Shown: positions 1 through 6,018, numbered from the stretch's first letter. The stretch: DNA of 7,729 nt from Clostridiales bacterium (GCA_003149835.1 QAMX01000170.1:1-7729), one strand, 5' to 3'. The notes: a model not told the origin generated them from the letters alone. Translations and numbers: made by a program.

Positions 1-7
1 CCGCTTC

Positions 8-42
8 AAAGCCGCCGGACATGGAAACGGTCCGGCGGCTTT
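8..42. terminator. Rho-independent-like hairpin downstream of ylbJ
   Basis: Bases 8-20 are perfectly complementary to bases 30-42 (13 bp, core GCCGCCGGAC), with a 9-nt loop at 21-29. The stem is flanked by AAA on the left and TTT on the right, so either strand gives a GC stem ending in a short U run. It lies 34 nt beyond the leftward ylbJ stop codon, the expected place for its terminator. It could also terminate a rightward transcript entering from outside the window. The U run is short (three T), so efficiency is uncertain. Confidence 0.7.
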
Positions 43-76
43 ACCGTATGCTTTTCCGGGCGGCGGCCGGCCGCGC

Positions 77-1000
77 CTAAAACAGCGCCGCTGCGCCCAG
101 CGCGCTCAGCAGCCCCTGTATGCCTTTCCCGACAAAGTACCAGCGAAGACGGAGCTTTTCAGGCGACGCGAAGGAAGCGGCCTGACAAGCGACGCACAGG
201 CCGCCGAAGCCCGCCAAAAACGCCGCGGCGGGTATTTCCGCCGCGCCGAGCAGGCTGACGCCGGAGGACATCTCAAAACATCCGAAGAGCAGCGCGCGGC
301 AGTCCGCGAGCGCCGGCAGCGGGATACGCGCCAGCAGCGCGACGAGCGCATAGAACAGGCAGATGTAGCCGCACAATTTCAGCATTGACAGCGACGCTCG
401 CCCTACGGCGTCGGCCAGCACCTCGGAAAAACGCTCCTCTGCGCCTTCGCTGCCTGTCTCGGTCCGGCCGCGCGGTTCGGAGCGCGGCCCCTTCATCGCC
501 AGCGGCCGCAGCAGCAGCGCCGCCGCCAGCGCCGCCGTCAGATGCACCGCGTACAGCTTCATCGCCCCGCCGAACGTCAGACCCAAAACCGGCGCCATCA
601 CCGAGACGACATAGGCGACGCCGCAGTTGTTGCAGAAGCCGAGCGCGTATTCGGCTTCGCGCTTTGACAAACCGCCGGACGCATACAGTCCGGCAACCGT
701 CTGCGCGCCGAGCGGATAGCCTCCGGCGACGCCGAGCAGAAGCGCCGTCGCGGCTTTCGGCGGCAGTCCAAAGGCGCGGCGGAACAGCGGCGCGAGCAAG
801 CGTTCCACCGGCCGCAGCAGGTTGAGGCGGACAATTACATGGGACACCACCGCAAAGACAAACAGCGACGGTATCACGCTGCCTACCGAAAGGCGCATCC
901 CCTCGGCGACGGCGGAGCGCACCGCCGGAGCGCAGACGAGCAAGATCACGGCGCCAAAAACCGTGCCCGCGCCAAGCGCGTATTTTTTGAAAGCTTTCAC
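77..1000 (-). CDS. ylbJ: YlbJ-like sporulation integral membrane protein (nucleoside-recognition/Gate domain family)
   Basis: This encodes a very hydrophobic protein of 307 aa with about eight predicted membrane segments (roughly residues 8-28, 40-60, 83-105, 125-143, 148-167, 207-226, 255-275, 290-307). A charged hydrophilic loop at about 170-200 splits it into two similar halves. Motifs typical of YlbJ and related Gate-domain proteins are GGYPLGA (93-99), FCNNCG (122-127), FEMSSG (242-247) and GGLCVACQ (266-273). In Bacillus, YlbJ is a mother-cell sporulation protein needed for heat-resistant spores; its transported substrate is not established. I chose the GTG start at 1000 because GAGG (minus strand, 1012-1009) lies 8 nt upstream; an in-frame TTG at 1006 would sit only 2 nt from it. 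The gene is divergent from the yqfC cluster, stops at TAG, and is followed by a hairpin at 8-42. It is shorter than the roughly 400-aa Bacillus protein as I recall it. A generic nucleoside-recognition-domain transporter is the alternative name. Confidence 0.8.
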   Translation of the reverse strand: MKAFKKYALGAGTVFGAVILLVCAPAVRSAVAEGMRLSVGSVIPSLFVFAVVSHVIVRLNLLRPVERLLAPLFRRAFGLPPKAATALLLGVAGGYPLGAQTVAGLYASGGLSKREAEYALGFCNNCGVAYVVSVMAPVLGLTFGGAMKLYAVHLTAALAAALLLRPLAMKGPRSEPRGRTETGSEGAEERFSEVLADAVGRASLSMLKLCGYICLFYALVALLARIPLPALADCRALLFGCFEMSSGVSLLGAAEIPAAAFLAGFGGLCVACQAASFASPEKLRLRWYFVGKGIQGLLSALGAAALF

Positions 1001-1008
1001 CGGCAAAA

Positions 1009-1012
1009 CCTC
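1009..1012 (-). promoter_or_regulatory. Ribosome binding site that decides the ylbJ start
   Basis: On the minus strand GAGG lies 8 nt upstream of GTG at 1000 and only 2 nt upstream of TTG at 1006. The spacing favours the GTG start, which shortens the protein by two residues relative to the longest frame. Confidence 0.55.
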
Positions 1013-1034
1013 GTCTCAGTTGATCTGATATCTA

Positions 1035-1063
1035 ACCATATGCGGACAAACCAAAATTTATCA
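1035..1063 (-). promoter_or_regulatory. Candidate sigma-E-like promoter for ylbJ
   Basis: Read on the minus strand, TGATAAA (1063-1057) is followed after 14 nt by CATATGGT (1042-1035). The sigma-E consensus recalled from Bacillus is roughly KMATATT, 14-15 nt, CATACAHT; the -10 keeps CATA and the final T, while the -35 match is partial. A start near 1028 would give a leader of about 28 nt with the ribosome binding site at 1012-1009. The geometry fits well and ylbJ is in the sigma-E regulon of Bacillus, but the element is degenerate. Confidence 0.38.
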
Positions 1064-1289
1064 GCCAACGCCTCGGCAGGAAATCGCCTCTGACATTGCA
1101 GCGGCAGGCCGGCCGAAACGCAGGCGATCCGTTAGCGTCATCAGGCCCGCACGGCCGGCAGTCGTTAAGGCGGACAAACGGCCGCTCAACGGGTGTTGAC
1201 AGAAAACGGAACGATCCATTCCCCGTCTGTGCGAGACAGCGTTTTTCCCCGAAAGCCGCGCCGGTTTGGAGCGGATTTTCGCCTAAAAG

Positions 1290-1319
1290 GAAAGTCTTGT
1301 GTTTGTTCGGCATATCTAT
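1290..1319 (+). promoter_or_regulatory. Weak candidate sigma-E-like promoter for the yqfC operon
   Basis: GAAAGTC (1290-1296) and CATATCTAT (1311-1319) are separated by 14 nt. Only CATA and a few other positions match the sigma-E consensus. Transcription would begin near 1325, at the base of the inverted repeat at 1324-1382, so the mRNA would start with a strong stem-loop. No sigma-A promoter with good -35 and -10 boxes was found in the intergenic region. The housekeeping genes downstream presumably need one, so this entry is tentative. Confidence 0.22.
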
Positions 1320-1323
1320 CATT

Positions 1324-1391
1324 GAGGCGTCCGGCCGCTTGGGCGCGTGCAGCCTGCACGTCCGCCCGTCGACGCCCGCCTCTATTTTTTT
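1324..1391 (+). terminator. Terminator-like inverted repeat with T7 tract in the yqfC leader
   Basis: Outer arms GAGGCG (1324-1329) and CGCCTC (1377-1382) enclose an inner hairpin. In that hairpin GGGCG and CGTGC (1341-1350) pair with GCACG (1356-1360) and CGCCC (1363-1367), with a 2-nt bulge at 1361-1362 and an AGCCT loop. GGCGTC (1326-1331) can pair instead with GACGCC (1371-1376). The outer arm is followed after TA by seven T residues (1385-1391). The shape fits an intrinsic terminator on the plus strand, ending 21 nt before the yqfC ATG. No gene lies upstream in this direction, so it may be a leader attenuator, the end of a small RNA, or a 5' stabilising stem. Confidence 0.5.
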
Positions 1392-1412
1392 GAAAAGGCA
1401 CGGTCTCAAAGC

Positions 1413-1694
1413 ATGAAAAAACACCGGTTCTATAAAACAGCGATGCGTTCGTTTGCCAAGGCGTTTTCCCTGCCCAACGCCTCCGTGCCCGATACCTGCG
1501 AGCTGTATGTCAACGACAATCAATCGCTCTACGTCAGCTCGCACAGCGGGATCACCTGTGCGGACGAAAACTGTGTCGCGCTCAAATGCGACGGCTTTAC
1601 GCTGAAAATTTACGGCGGCGATCTCTGTATCGACGCGGCGACCGATCAGAGCGCGGTCATCCGGGGCAAGCTCTCGCAGATCTGCTTTGACTGA
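1413..1694 (+). CDS. yqfC: Sporulation protein YqfC (YabP/YqfC family)
   Basis: This encodes a 93-aa protein, the usual length for the YabP/YqfC family. It has the family pattern: a short basic N-terminus, a SLPNASVPD segment (19-27), then alternating short beta-strand-like stretches ending in the GDLCIDA and AVIRGKLSQICF motifs. In Bacillus it is expressed in the mother cell under sigma-E during engulfment; its biochemical role is not known. Diagnostic context is the adjacent yqfD, followed by phoH. The ATG at 1413 is preceded by AAAAGG at 1393-1398, a 14-nt spacing that is longer than ideal. No other in-frame start fits the family N-terminus better; a GTG at 1347 would add 22 residues translated through the inverted repeat and is unlikely. 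The yqfC stop is 23 nt before yqfD, so they are probably co-transcribed. Confidence 0.82.
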   Translation: MKKHRFYKTAMRSFAKAFSLPNASVPDTCELYVNDNQSLYVSSHSGITCADENCVALKCDGFTLKIYGGDLCIDAATDQSAVIRGKLSQICFD

Positions 1695-1717
1695 AACGGG
1701 ACAAGGAGCATACGGCT

Positions 1718-2923
1718 ATGATTCAAACCATTCTCTCCGCACTGGACACAAAAGTTCTCCTCTCCGTCACCTCGCCCGATTCCGAGCGCTTTGTCAACGG
1801 CTGTCTGAACGCGGGCGTCTATCTCCGGCAGGTGCGGCGCGTAGACGCGCTGACGCTGACCTGTCGGATGCGCGCCGCGGAGTTTCGGCGTTTGCCCGGT
1901 ATCGTGCGCGGAAAGCACTGCCGGGTGCGGATCCTCAAAAAATCCGGCTTTGTCCAGCGCGCCCTGCCCTATATCCGCCGTCCGTTTTTTTTGCTCGGTT
2001 TTATAGGGGCTCTTGTTTTTCTGTACGCCGCCTCGGCCTACGTATGGAACGTCACCATCGCGCACAACGGCGCGCGCGACAGCGAAATTCTGCGCAAGCT
2101 CGCCGAATTCGGCCTGCGTCCCGGCGTTGCGATCTCCGAAATCGACGAGGGGCAAATCAAGGAACAGGTGATTTCCGCTCTCCCCAATCTCTCTTGGGTC
2201 GGCATCTTTCTGCGCGGTTCGACGGCTGAAATCGATTACCGGCTGCGCGCGCCTACTCCGGAAATCATCCCGCTCGACGAACCGTGCTCCATCTATGCGG
2301 CCAAGGACGGCGTATTGACAAAACTGTATGTGTATCAGGGAAAAACCGTCGCCTCGGTCGGCGAGACGGTCATGCGCGGCGATCTGCTCGTCAGCTCCGT
2401 GGTGCCCATCGGAGAGGAGGGGAACTTTGTTCTCTCGCACGCTTTGGCGGACACCGAGGCGAGAACCTGGTACGATATCGAATCCACCGTTCCCGCAACC
2501 GTACAGAAAAAAGTCTATACCGGCAACGTCCTGACAAAAAAATATCTCGTCTTTCAAAATCAGCGGATAAATTTGTCGCCGGACTATGGAAAAATCTATG
2601 AAGAATATGATATAATAATAGAAAAGCAACAGGTCGTGTCCGTGTTGCCGCTCACGGTGGTCACGGAAAAATATGTCGAATATACGACTGAGGAAGTGCC
2701 CGCCGATCTTGACGCCGAACAGAAGCGTCTGGAAGCTGCGCTGACCGAAACGCTCTCCGCCTCTCTGGTCAAGGGCGGGATTCTCTCCTCGCGTTTTGAG
2801 CCAACCGTCGCGGACGGCGCGCTGACCGTCCGCATGCTCTGCGAGTGCTACGAGGACATCGCAGAGGTTCGGCCGTATTCGCCGGCGGACGAAGCGCCGC
2901 CGCAGCAGCCAGCGAATCCATAA
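1718..2923 (+). CDS. yqfD: Sporulation protein YqfD
   Basis: This encodes 401 aa, close to the family norm of about 390-400. The N-terminal 80 residues are soluble and basic. One strong membrane segment follows at about 88-111, and the remainder is predicted to lie outside the mother-cell membrane. Family motifs include NLSWVGIFLRGS (157-168) and the segment from about 194 to 227, where a DGVL turn is followed by a QGKTVASVGETVMRGDLLVS stretch resembling a lipoyl- or barrel-like hairpin. The C-terminus ends in a Pro/Ala/Gln-rich tail (388-401). In Bacillus, yqfD is a sigma-E-controlled gene required for efficient sporulation; the molecular role is unknown. AAGGAG at 1703-1708 lies 9 nt before the ATG, a strong ribosome binding site. 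The next gene, phoH, starts 18 nt after the stop. Confidence 0.88.
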   Translation: MIQTILSALDTKVLLSVTSPDSERFVNGCLNAGVYLRQVRRVDALTLTCRMRAAEFRRLPGIVRGKHCRVRILKKSGFVQRALPYIRRPFFLLGFIGALVFLYAASAYVWNVTIAHNGARDSEILRKLAEFGLRPGVAISEIDEGQIKEQVISALPNLSWVGIFLRGSTAEIDYRLRAPTPEIIPLDEPCSIYAAKDGVLTKLYVYQGKTVASVGETVMRGDLLVSSVVPIGEEGNFVLSHALADTEARTWYDIESTVPATVQKKVYTGNVLTKKYLVFQNQRINLSPDYGKIYEEYDIIIEKQQVVSVLPLTVVTEKYVEYTTEEVPADLDAEQKRLEAALTETLSASLVKGGILSSRFEPTVADGALTVRMLCECYEDIAEVRPYSPADEAPPQQPANP

Positions 2924-2941
2924 AAAAGGAATTTTGAGAAT

Positions 2942-3970
2942 ATGTACGAAAGAACGCTGACCGTGGAGCGGCTGGATAACGTCGTCGACGTTTTCGGCAG
3001 CTTCGATGAAAATATTAAGCTGATCGAGCAGGCTTATTCCGTGCGGATCGTGAACCGCGAAACCGAGCTGAAAATCAGCGGAGAGGACGCGGAAAGCGTC
3101 GCCAAAGCTGAAAAGGTATTGATCGGACTCTTCACGCTTTCCTCGCGCGGCGAACCGATCTCGACGCAGAACGTGCGCTACTGCATCTCCCTTGTCAACG
3201 ACGGCAACGAGCGGCAGATCGCCGAGCTCGCCAGCGACGTCGTCTGCGTGACCTCCAAGGGGCGGCCCGTCAAGGGCAAGACGCTTGGCCAGAAAAAATA
3301 CCTCGAAGCGATTCAGAAAAACCTCGTCACCATCGGCGTCGGCCCTGCCGGTACCGGTAAGACCTATCTGGCGGTGGCCTGCGCGGTCGCGGCTTTCCGC
3401 GAGAAACAGATCAACCGCATTATCCTGACGCGCCCCGCCGTCGAGGCCGGTGAAAAGCTCGGCTTTCTGCCGGGCGACCTGCAAAACAAGGTCGATCCCT
3501 ATTTGCGCCCTTTATATGACGCGCTCTTCGATATGCTCGGCGCGGAGACGTATCAGAAATATCTCGAACGCGGCAACATCGAGGTCGCTCCGCTCGCCTT
3601 CATGCGCGGCCGGACGCTGGACGATTCGTTTATCATTCTCGACGAGGCGCAGAATACCACGGCGGAACAGATGAAGATGTTTCTGACGCGCATCGGCTTT
3701 AACTCCAAGGTCGTCGTCAACGGCGATATCACGCAGATCGACCTGCCCGCCGGCAAGCGCAGCGGCCTGAAAGACGCTGTGAAAATTCTCGAAAACATCG
3801 ACGGGATCGCCACGGTCTTTTTAACCAGCGCCGACGTCGTGCGCCACGAACTGGTGCAGAAGATCATCGACGCCTATGACAAATACGGCGCGCTCCGCGC
3901 CGCGCAGGCCAAGCAGTCGCCCGCGCCGCCCGACAGGCGGGTGTTTCGGCGCGTTCCGCGCGGCCGGTAA
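2942..3970 (+). CDS. phoH: PhoH family P-loop ATPase (PhoH/YbeZ type)
   Basis: This encodes 342 aa, a little over the usual 320. Residues 1-75 form the small N-terminal KH-like domain. The ATPase core has a Walker A motif GPAGTGKT (134-141), the PhoH signature RPAVEAGEKLGFLPGDL (164-180), a Walker B motif FIILDEAQNTT (230-240) and a sensor-like VNGDITQIDLP (259-269). All catalytic positions I can check are intact. PhoH/YbeZ proteins are cytoplasmic RNA-associated ATPases or helicases linked to YbeY and rRNA maturation, matching the next gene here. The last 20 residues form a Gln/Pro/Arg-rich tail not expected in the core family. AAGGA at 2926-2930 is 11 nt before the ATG. In Bacillus pgpH would come next; here a 232-nt spacer precedes ybeY. 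Confidence 0.94.
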   Translation: MYERTLTVERLDNVVDVFGSFDENIKLIEQAYSVRIVNRETELKISGEDAESVAKAEKVLIGLFTLSSRGEPISTQNVRYCISLVNDGNERQIAELASDVVCVTSKGRPVKGKTLGQKKYLEAIQKNLVTIGVGPAGTGKTYLAVACAVAAFREKQINRIILTRPAVEAGEKLGFLPGDLQNKVDPYLRPLYDALFDMLGAETYQKYLERGNIEVAPLAFMRGRTLDDSFIILDEAQNTTAEQMKMFLTRIGFNSKVVVNGDITQIDLPAGKRSGLKDAVKILENIDGIATVFLTSADVVRHELVQKIIDAYDKYGALRAAQAKQSPAPPDRRVFRRVPRGR

Positions 3971-4202
3971 GGCCCGCCCCTGCGCAGAGAATGGGGGCGG
4001 CTCGAAGCGTTTTCACCACGCCGGCAGGCACGGACGGGGCGGTATTTTGACGGAAGCTCCGCAGCCCGGCTTGGATCGATCCGGGAAACGCGGGGTTTTA
4101 CGAGGCTCCTGCGCCATTGCGCCCACGGAAACGCGGATTCAATTGTTTCGATGGATTCGTATGCTTGCACGGTTATGTTGTAAGGAAAGGTCGGTTCGTC
4201 CT
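3971..4202 (+). other. phoH-ybeY spacer where pgpH sits in Bacillus
   Basis: No gene is recognisable in these 232 nt. CCGCCCC (3974-3980) pairs with GGGGCGG (3994-4000) just after the phoH stop, giving a 7-bp GC stem with a 13-nt loop and no clear T tract. A palindrome GGATCGATCC occurs at 4073-4082, flanked by CCCGG (4065-4069) and CCGGG (4081-4085). The 10-mer GGAAACGCGG is repeated at 4084-4093 and 4127-4136. The ybeY reading frame stays open upstream through this stretch, but its translation is Arg/Gly-rich and shows no family similarity. Confidence 0.5.
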
Positions 4203-4727
4203 ATGCAGGTTCCCGTCGTCCGGCGCGTCGCGCCGTCTCACCGCATTCTGACGCTGCCGCAGTCTGCGCCGCTTCCGCACCCGAGCTGGGCGGCCGTTGC
4301 GCGAAAAGCCGTTCGCAGCGCCTTTGCCTTTCTAAAAATCGAGGATCCGACGGTTGTCGAGCTGCTTTTCGTCGACGAAAGCGCCATCCGCGCGCTGAAC
4401 AGCAGTGCGCGCGGCAGGGACAGCGTCACCGACGTGCTTTCCTTTCCCGCGCTCTCTCTGACGCCCGGTCAGCAGCCGCGCCGGATGGCCGGAGCGGCGG
4501 ATTGGACGGACGGGCGCATTGCCCTCGGCAGCATCGTCATCTGCACGCAGCGGGCGCTGGCGCAGGCGGACGAATACGGCCACTCCCCCATCCGGGAATT
4601 TGCTTTTCTCGCCGCGCATTCGGCCCTGCATCTGCTCGGCTACGACCACGAAACCTCACCTGAGGACGAAAAAAGGATGTTTGCGCTCCAAGAGCAAATC
4701 CTCAAAGCCGCCAATATTCTGAGATAG
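4203..4727 (+). CDS. ybeY: Endoribonuclease YbeY (16S rRNA maturation factor)
   Basis: This encodes 174 aa, slightly longer than the usual 150-165. YbeY is a zinc-dependent single-strand endoribonuclease involved in 16S rRNA 3'-end processing and 70S ribosome quality control. The zinc triad is visible as AHSALHLLGYDH: His139, His143 and His149. Further family motifs are VELLFVDESAIRALN (52-66), TDVLSFP (76-82) and LGSIVIC (108-114). Many homologues have an Asp in place of the Ser in the last motif. The 84-102 stretch is a Gln/Arg/Trp-containing insert between beta strands. The ATG at 4203 follows AAGGAAAGG (4182-4190) with a long 12-nt gap; the in-frame ATG at 4161 would add 14 basic residues and lacks a better site. 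The gene lies downstream of phoH and just ahead of era, its usual functional partners. Confidence 0.92.
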   Translation: MQVPVVRRVAPSHRILTLPQSAPLPHPSWAAVARKAVRSAFAFLKIEDPTVVELLFVDESAIRALNSSARGRDSVTDVLSFPALSLTPGQQPRRMAGAADWTDGRIALGSIVICTQRALAQADEYGHSPIREFAFLAAHSALHLLGYDHETSPEDEKRMFALQEQILKAANILR

Positions 4728-4775
4728 GATTATGATTCGTCTCGCCCGCCGAACCGGCGCGGCGCAGACTATAAC

Positions 4776-4780
4776 GGAGG
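4776..4780 (+). promoter_or_regulatory. Ribosome binding site that decides the era start
   Basis: GGAGG is an exact anti-Shine-Dalgarno match, 14 nt before ATG 4795. The spacing is long, but the motif lies inside any longer frame beginning at ATG 4732. That upstream ATG has only a poorly placed AGGA (4726-4729) two nt away. The site therefore supports the shorter Era. Confidence 0.55.
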
Positions 4781-4794
4781 ACAATAACAAGCTC

Positions 4795-5694
4795 ATGCAG
4801 ACAGTGAAAAAATGCGGCACCGTGTCGATTCTCGGCCGGCCAAACGTCGGAAAATCGACGCTTTTAAATCAGTTGATCGGCGAAAAGGTCTCCATCGTCT
4901 CGCCGAAACCGCAGACGACGCGGAACAAAATCACCGGCGTGCTAACAAGAGACGCCGTGCAGATGATTTTTCTGGATACGCCCGGCCTTCACAAGCCGCG
5001 CTCTAAGCTCGGCGACCGCATGATCAAAACGATTTACAGCACCGCCGACGATGTGGATTTAGCCGTCCTCGTCGCGCAGGCGGACAAGCTTCCCGGCAAG
5101 CCGGAGCAAATGCTCGTCGAGCGTCTGGCGCACAACGGCATCCCCTGTATCCTCGCTCTTAACAAGACGGACGCCTCCAAGAAAGACGCAATCTTGGAGG
5201 TCATCGGCCGTTACGCCGCGCTGCATACGTTTGCCGCGGTCGTTCCCGTCTCCGCGCTGACCGGCGACGGCTGCGACGCGCTGCTGGATGAGATCGAAGC
5301 GCTGCTGCCGGAGGGCGAGCACATCTTCCCGGACGACGCGCTGACGGATCAGCCCGAGCGCGTTCTTGCGGCCGAGCTGGTCCGCGAGCAGCTGATGCGG
5401 GCGCTGTACGAGGAGATCCCGCACGGCGTCGTTTGCGAGACTGAGCGCTTTGAGGAGCAGGAGGACGGACAAATCGAGATCGACGTGCTGATCGTCTGCG
5501 AAAAGGACAGCCACAAAAGCATCATCATCGGCAGACAGGGCTCGATGCTGAAAAGCGTCGGCACGGCGGCTCGGGCGGAAATCGAGAAAATGCTCGACGC
5601 GCCGGTCTTTTTGAAGCTCTGGGTCAAGGTGAAAAACGACTGGCGCAACAACGCCTATTTTCTCTCCGAGCTGTCGGTTATGCAGGAGCAGTAA
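4795..5694 (+). CDS. era: GTPase Era, ribosome assembly factor
   Basis: This encodes 299 aa from ATG 4795, matching the usual Era length of about 300. The GTPase domain has G1 GRPNVGKS (14-21), the switch I region with QTTR (40-43), G3 DTPG (61-64), G4 NKTD (123-126) and G5 SAL (153-155). The C-terminal KH domain follows from about 200, with IIIGRQGSMLKSVG (243-256) and the closing WVKVKNDWRNN (276-286). Era binds the 3' end of 16S rRNA and aids 30S maturation at the membrane-cytoplasm interface. An in-frame ATG at 4732, 4 nt after the ybeY stop, would add 21 residues. I prefer 4795 because of the GGAGG at 4776-4780 and because homologues begin close to the G1 motif. The short distance to ybeY implies one operon. 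Bacillus dgkA and cdd, which normally separate ybeY from era, are absent. Confidence 0.95.
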   Translation: MQTVKKCGTVSILGRPNVGKSTLLNQLIGEKVSIVSPKPQTTRNKITGVLTRDAVQMIFLDTPGLHKPRSKLGDRMIKTIYSTADDVDLAVLVAQADKLPGKPEQMLVERLAHNGIPCILALNKTDASKKDAILEVIGRYAALHTFAAVVPVSALTGDGCDALLDEIEALLPEGEHIFPDDALTDQPERVLAAELVREQLMRALYEEIPHGVVCETERFEEQEDGQIEIDVLIVCEKDSHKSIIIGRQGSMLKSVGTAARAEIEKMLDAPVFLKLWVKVKNDWRNNAYFLSELSVMQEQ

Positions 5695-5868
5695 AAGCCT
5701 CTGCCGGACGCAGCATGCAGACATGCCGCCGGTCTTCGCCCCTTGCGCAGAACCGCCCGCAGCGTCTCCTGCGGCGACGCCCCGTACTTTTCCGGAACCA
5801 ATATCTACCGCTCATACGCCGCGCCGTTTCGGCGAACGCTAAGAACAAACGAAAAACGGAGGCGCAGT
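5695..5868 (+). other. era-yqzL spacer with small hairpins
   Basis: I recognise no coding sequence in these 174 nt. GCAT (5713-5716) and ATGC (5723-5726) form a short stem soon after the era stop, and CCGCAG (5757-5762) pairs with CTGCGG (5769-5774) around a 6-nt loop. Neither is followed by a T tract, so termination is not supported. The segment ends in the strong yqzL ribosome binding site. Confidence 0.35.
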
Positions 5869-6018
5869 ATGAGCACAGAGCGGTCATGGGAACTATTCGC
5901 GGCGACGGGACTTCCGGAGGCATACCTGTTTTATTCCAAAACGAAAGCAAAGGACCAGGAACGTGTTCGTAAAAATCAAAGGGCTGATCACGCGCGAGAT
6001 CCGTTACAAGGACAATGA
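5869..6018 (+). CDS. yqzL: Small YqzL-like protein
   Basis: This is a 49-codon gene with GGAGG (5858-5862) 6 nt before its ATG, one of the best ribosome binding sites in the window. The N-terminal half carries the YqzL pattern: an aromatic WELF, then ATG, then EAYLFY (residues 7-22 overall). A Lys/Arg/Asp-rich tail follows. Members of this family are about 45-50 aa, of unknown function, and lie between era and recO in Bacillus, exactly the position seen here. The last 56 nt overlap recO in another frame, which suggests translational coupling. The tail after about residue 35 is probably shaped by the overlapping recO codons and is not expected to be conserved. The chief doubt is its small size; position plus motif make the call fairly firm. 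Confidence 0.75.
   Translation: MSTERSWELFAATGLPEAYLFYSKTKAKDQERVRKNQRADHARDPLQGQ

Larger units (their letters stand above)
1001..1412. other. Divergent ylbJ/yqfC intergenic region, about 410 nt
   Basis: No credible coding region is visible. The open frames here on both strands are Arg/Pro-rich and have no recognisable motif. The ylbJ-proximal end (about 1020-1065) is AT-rich and holds a candidate leftward promoter. The middle (about 1225-1281) has small inverted repeats: GTCT/AGAC at 1225-1228 and 1234-1237, and CGAAA/TTTCG at 1250-1254 and 1277-1281 with an inner CCGC/GCGG stem. The yqfC-proximal end holds a large inverted repeat with a T tract (1324-1391). A small RNA or a structured yqfC leader is possible but not shown; I did not match it to RNase P RNA, tmRNA or a riboswitch class I know. 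Confidence 0.6.

Noticed and set aside
63..74. Perfect 12-nt palindrome GCGGCCGGCCGC at the ylbJ stop
   Set aside because: Such palindromes are expected by chance in this GC-rich sequence, and it has no loop or T tract; the hairpin at 8-42 is a better terminator.
1196..1224. TTGACA as the -35 box of a yqfC-leader promoter
   Set aside because: The -10 position at 17 nt spacing reads TTCCCC and no TATAAT-like hexamer is nearby.
1286..1300. AGGAAAGTC resembling the conserved 5' segment of RNase P RNA
   Set aside because: The following bases do not match, and a terminator-like structure lies only about 90 nt downstream, too short for RNase P RNA; no other conserved block is seen.
1646..3484. 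612-codon open frame on the minus strand opposite yqfD and phoH
   Set aside because: It is antisense to two clearly recognised genes; its composition (Asp/Arg/Gly/Phe-rich) is the mirror of their codon usage and no protein family is recognisable.
3876..4202. In-frame upstream extension of ybeY of up to 109 codons, with an alternative ATG at 4161
   Set aside because: The added residues are Arg/Gly/Pro-rich and lack any family similarity, and the frame overlaps phoH. YbeY proteins do not have such an extension, and AAGGAAAGG lies before ATG 4203.
4732..4794. 21-residue N-terminal extension of Era from ATG 4732
   Set aside because: The upstream ATG has a poorly placed ribosome binding site. 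A GGAGG inside the extension precedes ATG 4795, and the shorter protein matches the usual Era length. Coupled initiation from the ybeY stop cannot be wholly excluded.
5059..5724. Long minus-strand frame opposite era
   Set aside because: It is a codon-bias shadow of era with no recognisable motif; the plus-strand Era assignment is unambiguous.
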